Below are positions 53,601-64,000 of a stretch of DNA of 64,000 nt, piece after piece; position 1 is the stretch's first letter; each line of letters opens with the position of its first letter. The DNA lies in contig NC_068560.1 of the NCBI RefSeq assembly GCF_022201045.2, positions 23,267,501 through 23,331,500 of the forward strand. The letters are read 5' to 3'. The position numbers and the translations under genes are program-made. Below the pieces are notes generated by a model. The model had not been told where the DNA came from and did not search any database. It worked only from the letters and a program-made list of their open reading frames with translations. This stretch comes from Citrus sinensis (Eukaryota; Streptophyta; Magnoliopsida; Sapindales; Rutaceae).

Positions 53601-56600
53601 ATCCCAATAGGCTAAGTAGTTTTTTATCATCACAGAAGGTTCTTTTGAAATGCATCTAGATACAGATTGTGAAAAGTGTAAATACGTTAAGTAGTTTTTC
53701 AGTTTCTTTCTTTAATTTTCTCTTATTTGTACAACATTTTGCTTTCGTAGTCTGCCCGAACCAAAGTTTGTCACCAATCCTCACTTTTAGCTTTTATGTT
53801 TTATTCATGGCGCCCCGACATGTTTGTTTTCACATTATTTATACTTCACCCCTGTTTTATCTCCAGCTGCAAGGTTTGCTCAAAAATCACTCGTTTTCCA
53901 CGCTATAATGATCCTTTAAAGGTACTCCAATTTTCTTGACCTGATTGGAAAGTCTATGTTTCATATGGTACATAACCTTCTTATGTTATTTTATGTATGT
54001 AGCTTGTAGAAACAAAAAGGGGGCGTTGCGGAGAGTGGGCTAATTGTTTTACGCTTTATTGCCGAGCATTTGGCTATGAATCTCGCCTGGTTAGTCAATT
54101 TTTGGTTGATTATTCAATTCAGAATAAATGTTTTTCAACTTTGGTGCTCTGCAATTCAAGCTCTCTTCAGGAGGAACAATGGTCATAGTGTTAGCAGACA
54201 ACTAGGTTTTTGGAACAGCTGAAAATATTCTAATAATAGTTCAGCCTTCTCAATGTTGCTTTGAATGAAAAATCAGAGATTGCAGAGACCAAATAGTTAG
54301 TACCTGCTTCATGGATGCTTGACACATAAAATATGTTAATGGTTTTGTATGTGATGCCCCTGATGAACCCGCTTTTGGTTATTTGAAATACAACTTGAAT
54401 ATTTTCGGTCCACTTATGCCACATTATTATATATGGTCCTGTGTCCTCAGACATAGACATTAGATGAAATTTGCTCTCTTGCAGTTCACAGCACCTTACA
54501 TGCAGATAGCACAGGGGTTTCCACGAGAAAAGCTATGGTCTAATATGTAATCTTCTCTGTTTGAGGAATTTTGAATTCAATTATGAAGTTCTAGCTCTTA
54601 AGTGCAAGCATATTGCTGTGTGTCTGCACGTCTTTGCCATTATGTTAATAATTGTATGAGGCATTTCATTCTCTCACTACACTGAACAGCCTGAGGGTTG
54701 AGAGAAGATTATGTCACTAATGACTGATTCGTGTTTCATTTTCAGATCCTGGATTTTACAGATCATGTGTGGACAGAGTGCTTCTCACAATCTTTGGGAA
54801 GGTACGGTTCATTTGCAAAGTTGCTGTTTTCTATTTCCTTGAGGAGCATTCAACAGTCATCTGGATTAGCTGAAAGATGAGTTAAATGTTTTGTGACATC
54901 TATTATTTACAGATGGATGCACCTTGATCCTTGTGAGGGAATATATGACAGACCATTGTTATATGAGAAGGGGTATTTTGAATGTCATGGTTTAGTTATT
55001 TTTTTATAAGTAAACTCTTTTATCCTGCATTTTTCCTTGAACATCCTGGTATATATCCCGACTTTTAAAACTTCATACTCCCTTTGTAGGTGGAATAAGA
55101 AGTTGAATTATGTAATTGCTATATCAAAAGATGGAGTTTTTGATGTCACAAAACGTTACACTAGGAAATGGCATGAGGTACATATAGAGGCAGTTATGGT
55201 ATTTGCTTGTATACATATTTTCAGTAGCATCTCTTTCTTCGTCACTTTACAAAAATATTTTATGTATTGAGGGAAGTGATTTTTTTCTTTTTTTTGTAAT
55301 TATTAACTCTATTTTTTTCAAAATAGGTTCTGTCTCGACGAAATATTGCCACAGAACAAACAGTATCTGCTGTTCTTGCTAAGATGACAAGAGAATGTCG
55401 TAGAAGCTTTGCATCTGAGACACTTTCTACACTTGAAGACTGTGATAAATGTGAAAGGGAAGCGATGGAAAGAGATTTATATTCTACAGATGATGCTCCA
55501 GTCTCTTTACCTGGAAGACAAAGTGGAGACAAGGAATGGCGTATTTCAAGATCAGAAATCGGCTCTGATGACAATTGTTCTTTGAGTTGCTCTTCTTGCC
55601 CGGTTCGTGTTTGCATAGATGAGCATGTGACAACAATCTACAATGCATTTTCTTCTGTCCTTTCTCATTTTGTTGAGAATAATGTTCCTAAATCTGGAGC
55701 TATTGAACTACTCAAGATATTGAAAGGAATTCTGGGTGATTTAAAGAAGTCACCCTACAAAACAAGAAGAGTTTCCTTAAATTCAGTTCCAAATAATGGG
55801 CAAAAGATTGTGCATCAGTTGCTGCCGTCCATCGGGCATTTACTTCGTGTCCTTTCTCTGAAGAGTGAGTTGAATACTGATGGACGAGTTGACATAGTTT
55901 TGGCTGGTGATCCTGTTAAAACCTCTTTATCACTGCCTGTTGTGTTTAAGGCCTTGGATGATATGATCCATGATCTTAACAATTGCGACAACTTTGGTAA
56001 AGGTTCTTTTTGCCTGCCACTTCTGAAGTTAAACCGAATACATTCTGGTTCAGTTCTAGCCAGCGGTGAGGAGTTTCCTTTTGGAATAGTAAGTGTGACT
56101 TGTTTATATATTATCGGTTGCAATTTTGAGTGATTTTGAGTTATGTGCCTTGTAAGTTATCTTTCATAAATCTGCTCTCAACTAAATTTTCAGGTCACGT
56201 CTGCATTTGACGGAATTCGCCCTTCTAAATGGGAAGAACCTAATGGCGCGAGAGGTACAGTTAATCAAATAAGCATTATTCCCTTTGTTCTGTTATAGTG
56301 TATGCCATATCAAGCCGAATGCAGTGAAATGGCGCAAGCAGCGGCTGAAGCTTTTTGTTTGACCTTCTAAGTTTTGGATTTTGCTTTAAAGAAAGTAACA
56401 TTCAAAACTATTGTTTTTACTACAAAACTATTGGATAATTTTCTGCTTGCCTTTTCCAAGATAACACTCTGAAAATTACTAGTAAAAGAACCTGAAAAGT
56501 GTAATATAATCCCCATTATTACATGAAGGTTGGGAACTCAAGAATATTGCTATTGGATTTGCAAAGGCACATGTTATGCTTTTTAAATCTTTTTTTTTTC

Positions 56601-57747
56601 TTTTTTGGCTTTTGGTAAGATTTCTCCTTTGCTCCTTGTAGTAAAATGAAATTTTATATCCTATGTGAATGAACCCCACAGAGACGGCTACTTAGTCCAT
56701 GATTCTAGATGAGAGGACTTCTATCTTTAATAATTTAGCATATTATTCTCGTCGTCTTTTTCTAACTCGGCACTCTCACCTCCTATCTCGTTTTTCTTTT
56801 AGTGTGAAAAGGAATATGGAAAATAATGACATTTTAGTGACTGCAGAAACACAAGCACCTAAATAAACCATGTTACCTAAAATTTTCTTTGTTGGTTGCT
56901 TAATCTTTTGAGCCAGATTGTGATAAAGTCTTATTAAATCTTTTCATATGACTTGAACCATTTTAGGTTGTTGGATAATTTATAAAGTAGCAGACAACAA
57001 GATGCATGAGCTTGTGGCATATGAGCTGATGTCAGCCAATGATGCTCCAGAGCGGGATCCGATGGATTGGTAAGATTTAAGAGTGTGTGGCCATTGATTT
57101 ATTTAACTTCCATATTTCCAGATATGACCATGCTTTCCTTTTTTTCTTTTTTTTTGGTGGTCTTTCATTGTTAAGTAACATGGTTAAACAACTGGTCTAC
57201 TTCTTGTTATAATGGCCTCCAATTTTTGCCCTTGATCAAATATTGAATGATATTGAGTTTACATGTTCAACTGAAAACTATTACTTATGTTCATTCTGTT
57301 GCACGTAAAATGTTTTCCTTTTCAGGGTCCTCGATGGAAGCAATGACGGGGGATCCAGCTGGCATGTTCTGGATAAACAAACTTCTCAGATGTTTGAAAA
57401 TCGTTTCCAGCGTAAAACATTTAAGATTAAATCAACAGGTTTTCTATCAAATGCTTTCAGGTAACATATTATCTTCAGGATCGTTTCTGCTACCCTTTCT
57501 TAATTCATCATTAAAGTAACATATTATCTTCAGGATCGTTTCTGCTACCCTTTCTTAATTCATCATTAAAGTAATCATAAAACTCTCCTCTTTGGGTTCA
57601 TTTCTGCCACCCTTGTCTTAGCTCATCATGAATGTAATCATAAAACTCTCTTCTGATGGCAGGTTTAGGTTTCTCAAGGTGCGAGATGTTAATTCAACTT
57701 CACGGATGCAAATAGGTAGCATTGACCTGTATGCAAGCAAGATGTAA
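50601..57747 (+). CDS. PNG1: Cytosolic peptide:N-glycanase
   Basis: Removes N-glycans from misfolded glycoproteins exported from the ER (ERAD); cytosolic transglutaminase-like amidase. Exons: 50601-50678, 50752-50805, 50898-51065, 51299-51397, 51795-51881, 52762-52844, 53260-53373, 53867-53921, 54003-54089, 54746-54801, 54913-54972, 55090-55177, 55327-56088, 56194-56254, 56967-57069, 57326-57460, 57663-57747; 2175 nt, 724 aa, all GT-AG. N-terminal ubiquitin-like stretch ([13 protein letters not shown]). Two CxxC pairs (PPCDGC, HCKVC) for zinc. Catalytic triad C255 ([10 protein letters not shown]), H282 (DHVWTE), D299 (HLDPCE). The 254-codon exon 13 is a plant-specific Ser-rich region; the C-terminal 100 residues resemble a carbohydrate-binding fold. 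Length matches Arabidopsis PNG1. Confidence 0.94.
57461..57570. repeat. Exact 55-bp tandem duplication in PNG1 intron 16
   Basis: 57461-57515 and 57516-57570 are identical, starting at the splice donor GTAACATATT, so the donor-side sequence is duplicated. A diverged third partial copy follows to about 57650. Confidence 0.93.
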
Positions 57748-58428
57748 GATGTAAAATCATCAGCCAAAGTGAAATTCAGGTGCCTAATGGAGACGTGGAC
57801 TATTAATTGTAGTCTTTTGTCCAATCTCCATTTGTAATTTCAGAACCTGTTTTGTGGAATTGCGTTGATTGTACTCAATTAGCCATCTTCTCTCATGAAT
57901 CTATTTAATGTACAAGTTATAAATAGTCCCAGCATTTCAATTAGCTATTTTGGAAATAACTTTTTTACAACTGCGCAGAAATGGAAAATGATATGAACAA
58001 TCTGAAACCAATGGTGGATTAACATAAATGATCTTTGAATCTAATACCAACTTTTATGTATCCATGTTTAGCTTGATATGACCTTTCTATGCGCTACTAT
58101 CATTTTGTGAGAGGTATAGGAGGCTTTGACCTTCGGCTATGGCTGCTTTCACTTCAAATTGAAACAATCAAAATCATAACATCCAAAATTGTTAGAACAC
58201 AACAGAACTTGAATGTAACCTCAAATTCAATCACATAGATGATATGATTGCCAAAGAAAAAACTTGGGACAATGAGATGAAACTTTTTTTTTCCAAAATC
58301 ATGCAGCAAAGTGTTTTATACTTCGGATTAACTGAAGTTTAGATAAAGCTGAAGATGTTTAACACGTCTTTCAGGAGGCCAATATGGGTTCTCTCATTCA
58401 TTTCATTTCATATTTGCTTTTGCCAGGA
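57748..58428. other. Convergent 3' spacer, PNG1 and PITH gene
   Basis: Shared 3' flanks of two convergent genes; nothing else seen. Confidence 0.5.
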
Positions 58429-60914
58429 TCAGTGATTGTCCTCGATCTTCTTCAAGCCCTTCATATCTGTTGTTTCAACCCTGCATCATTAAACAATAAT
58501 CAACAGGCCTGTAATTACGGACTGACTCTGTCCTAAAGAAGCTGTATAATAAACAAGGCTGTTATTATATTACAAATGCTTAATTTGCGTGAACTGTGAT
58601 TTCAGTAAAGGGATCAGAACAGAAGGGAAAAGATGGTGATACAGTTATAAGATTTTAGAAACTCACGTCGTTCCAAACAGTGCAATCTTGTTAACTTTTG
58701 TGACTTCAGAATCTGACTGATTGTCCTCAATAAATATTGTCAAACTGATCCAAATAAGAATGTCAGTCAGCTTCCAGTCTAAGTAGATATAATGAGAAGA
58801 ATTAAGAACACATTTCAGCAATCCATAGGCACTAACTTACCTACGAACATTCTGAAACTTGACAAACTTCAAGACCACTGGTTTTCCCTGCACAAAACAA
58901 GAAGTTTGAGCCAACAGTTTACCAGGGAAAAAATCATTTAAGTAAACTGAAGCAAACTAGCAGTAGAAGCACAAGTAGACATGGGACCACTACCTTGAGA
59001 TTATCCGGGGTCAAAACAGCTGTGTCACTTGGGGGGAAATCATTGACATTGCTGTTGTCACAAAATTAAGAAACAAAAGTATACCAGTTGTGCATATTTC
59101 CATTTCAAAGCTAAAATCAATGACAACAAGATTTATTCAAACAGTACCTGAATCCCATATGTTCTCTGTTTGAGAAAAGTTTCACCGTCTTAGGACCTAT
59201 TAAACAACCTTCACATTAGAATTATGGGACCACAAAAAATGAATCTGCACCAATTCAAACTATATGTGCAAAACAAAATGAATGTTTACTTATAAATCCC
59301 CAACAGTATCAGTAAGAAAACATTCTAGAGCCTTCAGTTCTTAATGTATCAAATCTGACAAGCTCCCGAAAGATGAGACATTGAATTGATCAATTTTTCA
59401 AGTCAATGCATCCACACAAACATGCTGCGATATTTACATATGATACTATCTTGGGAAAACTAGTTAAGTTCTCTATTATGTAAATATAATTCACCCTTCT
59501 ACAGGATGCTCATCGTTCCTTAACTATAGTACAGGGTGTGGTGCTATGGGTTGCCTAAGCTCGAAAGCTCATCACATTCCACATTGCTATATGCTTTCAG
59601 TTGGAAGAAAGAGAACAAGATCAGATATTGTTGCAGTGTATTGATCAGAAAGTAATTCAGGCCATCCACATGCATACAAAACATGCACATTCACAAACAG
59701 TAACAAGTACCTTCCTCCTCAGGTCCTTTGACGACAATGGAATGAAGCTTCACAACTTGGGTAAAAGGAAGATATATCAGAAGTTGCTCATCTGCATCAC
59801 TTTCCAGATACAAACCCTCATCTTCTCTGTAACCCTAGAGTTCGTGGGAAAGTAAATTAAGTATAGTTGTACATCCCACAAATTCGAAAGGAAGACACTG
59901 AACAAGGATAGGTTCTGTAAAAATACAGTGTTCGGCGGCATGAATGAAACTAAAAAGTTTGGAACTAGCAATTCCAGTCTCTAATTACTATGAAGAAGTA
60001 AACCTTCAATTCCATACACAGTTTTTTATGGCCGAGTTCTATGCTGATCAAAACACAGATCATCAGATATTGAAATATTACAATATAAAACCAAATAAAA
60101 CAAATAGTATTTTGCTATAATATGGCGAAGACAAGCTTCCTTTATTCTTGAAAACAAGATATGAAACAAATAATGTTCAGATTTTAGATTCATACTTTCA
60201 TCATGACCACAAAAAAAAAATAATAATAATGAAATATCACACATTGACCTGGCATGCACTTTCCAGATTACTAACAAATCATGAAACATCAGCATAAAAG
60301 GCGAAACTTTCCTTCATAATTCATCCAAAAGTTTAAATCACTCGTAAATAGTTATAAAACCTAAGAGAGAAGGGAGAAAAAAAAAAAAAAGCAATGTTGA
60401 ATGAAAATTTTACCTGTTTGATTGCATTGGGAAGAGAATGAGCAGTATTATGGTTAAGGCACTCAACTCCAGACCAGTCTATGAAGTCCAATAGATCAAC
60501 CTAATCATTAAAAACCAGTATAACAATCTTAATGAACGCGTTATGAACAACTCAAATACTGTAGGAAAAAAGTTGTAAATCTTCTAAACTATATAGCTCG
60601 AAAATAAACAAACCCAGTTTTTGCACATTGATTTTCTTAGCAACCAAACAAAATAATATCTCGCCAATAATCAATATCACCCAGAAATTGCGTGATGGGA
60701 ATTCAGCCGATAAAAAAAGAAAAGAAAGGGAAAAAAAAAGAACGAACTCTAGAAACCCAGTTACGAAATTCCCAGATTCCCCCATTAACTTTCTCAAGGT
60801 CAAGAATCAAACATAAAAATTGAAAATCGGAACAAAGCAGAGGGCATAGAAATTGAAACTTGGGATGGTACTCACTATGCTTCTGTTAATTGCCGTGGTT
60901 GATTCAGCAGACAT
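58429..60914 (-). CDS. PITH domain-containing protein
   Basis: Small soluble beta-sandwich protein; the PITH domain binds the proteasome in human TXNL1, while the plant role is unclear. Eight minus-strand exons: 60914-60876, 60500-60414, 59834-59711, 59196-59148, 59051-58994, 58887-58841, 58744-58667, 58480-58429; 534 nt, 177 aa, all GT-AG. It begins [13 protein letters not shown], then [91 protein letters not shown] and ends [10 protein letters not shown]. No thioredoxin domain precedes it, which is normal for the stand-alone plant form (At3g04780 type). No lesion is seen. Confidence 0.93.
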
Positions 60915-63540
60915 GGCTGATGGGTCGTGACTTGCGAGTGAGGATTTCAAGTTTTGAGACGAAAAGTTAAAAGATTTTGGAAAAATATTTTGCTGCGATT
61001 CTAAAGCTAAATTTCGATTTTCGACAGGAGACCTTTTATGTCAGCGCTAGATGATTCCCCTATTGACAAGAAATTGTTTTGTGATTTTTTTTTTAATTTT
61101 TTTTTTCAAAGAAACCGATCTCACTAAGGGTTCAGCAAATTGGCAATTATATGTTCAGATTTCGTATATTTTTCTTGGAACCCAATGTTTATTTTAATGG
61201 TCACACAAATTTCTTAATTTTATATGTAATCATATAATTTTTATTTTATTTTTATATGCTTAATTACAATAAGTTAATAATTGACTTTAAATAAACTTAC
61301 ATAAAAATAAAAATAAGATAAGATTTATAAAATATTTTAAATATTAGAAAAATTATTTTAACATTATTTATATGTCATATTCTTTTAATAATAATAAAAT
61401 TTATTTGACATATTAATAATATTAAAATATTTATACCTAAATTCACATTAATTTATTTATAAAATTTATATTATTTTATTTATAATTATTTCTATATTAA
61501 TATAAATCTATAATTTAATTTTTAGATCAATAGATTTTAGTAATAATAAAATCCATAACTAATAAAAACTTCATATTAAAAATAATTTTCATTATAATCG
61601 TCATTTTGAAAATTATTAAGAGGGTCTGTGCAACTATTATGAAATAAGGGGTCTTCGTAATAATTTAACTAAATTTTAGGGGTGTATGTTACTTTTTTTC
61701 ATTTTGCTATGCTATTGTTCTGAGCTTTATTTAAATTTACATATTAGATATAGTGTCGAGTCTCAATATTATATATATTTATAGGATGATTAATATAAGA
61801 TTAATGATTACTTTATTATATAATTTAATAGATAAATGACACATACTCAAATTAGGATCAAATGTTGGAATTCTTATTAATACTAGTAGAGCTTTATTAA
61901 ATTAATAATTAATAAATTGATAACCTCAATTTAAATAATAGTTTTCGCAGGTCTTGACTTGGTGCCCTATGTAAAAGTTAATAATTCGATAAATTTATTA
62001 GATAAAAATTTTTAAGAAATCTTATTTTTCTATAGGACCAACTAATACATAAATTAATAATTAACTAATTTTAAATTAAATACATATAATATGTCTATGA
62101 TTTTCTTTATTATATTGCCATAATGCTTAACTCATTTTATTGGTTATTGTTGCTTTCCTTACACCTTTTAAATGAGAAGTTGTTATTGTATTCTATATGC
62201 TATGCTAAGATAAATAAGAGAGAGAAAAACTAATATATTAGCTCCAAAAAGTCTCCTTTCATAAGTTACAATATAATCGTAATTCAGCCATGCAATATAG
62301 CTAAAGGATTATCAAATGATTGATTCTCAATTAAAATCAAATTAGAATCATATTATATATCTTGACAAAATCACTACACCTTTAATTTTGCAATCTCTAT
62401 ACTTCATAAAAAAATCATATGTTATTCTTATAAATTAATAAATTATGAATTCATCGATAAACTAATAGATTTTTCATGATTTTTTTTTATTTCAAGACTA
62501 TTAATCTATCGAGGTCCAACTGTAATTTTAATTATGAACTCAACTAGAAATCTACATTCATAAATTTATAGGACAATGAAGGGGTCGCTTAATAATAAGA
62601 TTGCAACTATAGTCTATTAATAGTAAGATCACAAACTGTAGTCACTCATATATACTGTATTCTCTCATCTATACAACGACGAATGTTCATATTTTATTAT
62701 TTTTCTGATCATTTGACAATATTTAAGGTTGTTCGATATACTAGCTTAAGACCACGTTTAAACACTCTATTGTATTATGTCGTATTGCATTATTTTAATG
62801 AATGTATATTGTATTATGTTATATTACATTAGCATTGTATTTATAATAATGTTGTACAATATTTGTTGCTATATTGTAATGTATTAATTTTTTGTGATTA
62901 ATTTGAATTATATATTTAAAAATGATATTTATTAGTACGTAAAAAAATACTAAATATAGAAGTCTTAAATTTTACAAATTAAAAAATTTTTTGGTATAAA
63001 TGTTAAAAAAATATCATAATTACTCATAAAATCAAAGTTTATAGCCTTAATTTTTGGAATCACAACATTTATTTTTAGTATTTTCTAAATTTATAACATA
63101 TGAAATGAAGATCGAAGTAAATAATTTAATCAAATAATCTCTAAATAATATAACAACATAAGTATATAGTAAAAACCTATAAGATTAGTTCAAAAATCAT
63201 CTTAGAATGATAGAATAAAAACTTATACATACAACACGATAATCACAAAATAATAAAGTGATACAATTATTGTAACATATTTACTAACAAAATGAATTGT
63301 GCAAAATAATCTAAGTAAGAGTTCTATAGTATATCATTATTAATTTTAAATTAATATCATTCAAATTTATTCATATATGAATATTTCTTATTAGTTATAT
63401 CAAATTATTTAAAATAGTTATTGTAATATAATTAAATTATATAATATTTTTATATATTATTTAAGTACTTATTATTAGTTATATTAAATTGTTGAATAAT
63501 AATCAAATTTTATACATTAATTACTATAAGATAATTAAAT
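60915..63540. other. AT-rich intergenic DNA
   Basis: 5' flank of the PITH gene, then very AT-rich sequence without supported genes or RNAs. Repeated TGTATTATGT/TGTATTGTAA motifs around 62770-62890 suggest a decayed element. Confidence 0.45.
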
Positions 63541-63541
63541 A

Positions 63542-64000
63542 ATGGGAAAAGGACATAGAGACCCCCAAGGTTTGAATAAATGACACAAAACCTCCTAATG
63601 TTTTAAAAAAGACACTCAGACCCCCATTTGTTAACAATAAATTATAATTTTAAAGTACAATTACCATTATACCCTTATAGCATATTAAAAAATAATTGTT
63701 CATTGTCCAATTTATTCCTATATTATTAATAAAATTACGAATATAACTTCATTATCCAATTTTTTCATTTAATTTTTGTCAAAATTTTTCTTCAAACTAA
63801 ATAAATTTAATCCATTGCTCAAAAATAAAAATAAATTAAATTGATTATTAATATAATAAAAATAACAATTCTCCATATGTCATTTCTTATAATTTCTTAT
63901 ATATAAATTAAATTGATAATTTCTTAAAAATAACAATTCCTATATATAAATTAAAATTATTTTAATTTAATAAATGTTATTTTTATATTAAATATATGTT
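63542..64000. repeat. Possible truncated repeat at the window edge
   Basis: Begins GGGAAAAGGACATAGAGACC and repeats the theme GACACTCAGACCCCC shortly after; this style of opening is common in plant interspersed repeats. The other end lies beyond the window. Confidence 0.3.

Noticed and set aside
55815-56123. 102-codon minus-strand frame within PNG1 exon 13
   Set aside because: Antisense shadow of a long coding exon.

Overview
This is nuclear DNA of a eudicot plant. It is AT-rich, its genes have short exons with GT-AG introns, and it is full of hAT-, MULE-, SINE- and LTR-type insertions. The protein families are plant-typical and the overall look suggests Citrus or a relative, but the species is my guess. 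All gene models below were assembled by eye from splice signals and homology; reading frames were checked by summing exon lengths.

Left third (1-21.4 kb): a head-to-tail array of aldo-keto reductase (AKR) genes of the perakine reductase / auxin-induced PCNT115 type. Five copies are intact (A1, A2, A3, B3, C; 344-349 aa, seven exons each) and two are decayed (psiB1, psiB2). The ancestral module is [A-type AKR, tRNA-Gly, B-type AKR], present three times, followed by gene C. The tRNA and the B gene are intact only in the third module. Gene A2 is a chimera, with an A3-like 5' half and an A1-like 3' half. The switch lies in about 21 bp of exon 3, as expected from one unequal crossover.

Middle (21.9-37.2 kb): on the minus strand, a two-exon BAHD-fold gene of the CER2/CER26 type, a possible small membrane protein, SPC3 (signal peptidase complex subunit 3) and TAF13 (TFIID subunit). 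Between SPC3 and TAF13 lies an intron-containing ERDJ3B (ER DnaJ) pseudogene on the plus strand. A 3' fragment of an EDGP / basic 7S globulin-like gene follows on the minus strand.

Repeat-rich stretch (37.2-50.4 kb): no intact host gene. It holds nested LTR sequences, a 155-bp tandem repeat array, a solo LTR with perfect 5-bp target duplication inside a DNA-transposon-like element, a SINE, a 1-kb hAT-like element related to one inside the AKR array, and a Pack-MULE-like element carrying a PPR gene fragment.

Right end (50.6-64 kb): cytosolic peptide:N-glycanase (PNG1; 17 exons, 724 aa, plus strand), then a convergent PITH-domain protein (8 exons, 177 aa, minus strand), then about 3 kb of AT-rich sequence with no gene I can support.

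SPC3 and PNG1 both belong to ER protein processing and quality control, as did the ancestor of the ERDJ3B pseudogene, but nothing in the sequence shows they are co-regulated. I found no clear novel molecular system. The most informative signals are the crossover-built AKR array and the nested and gene-capturing transposons.
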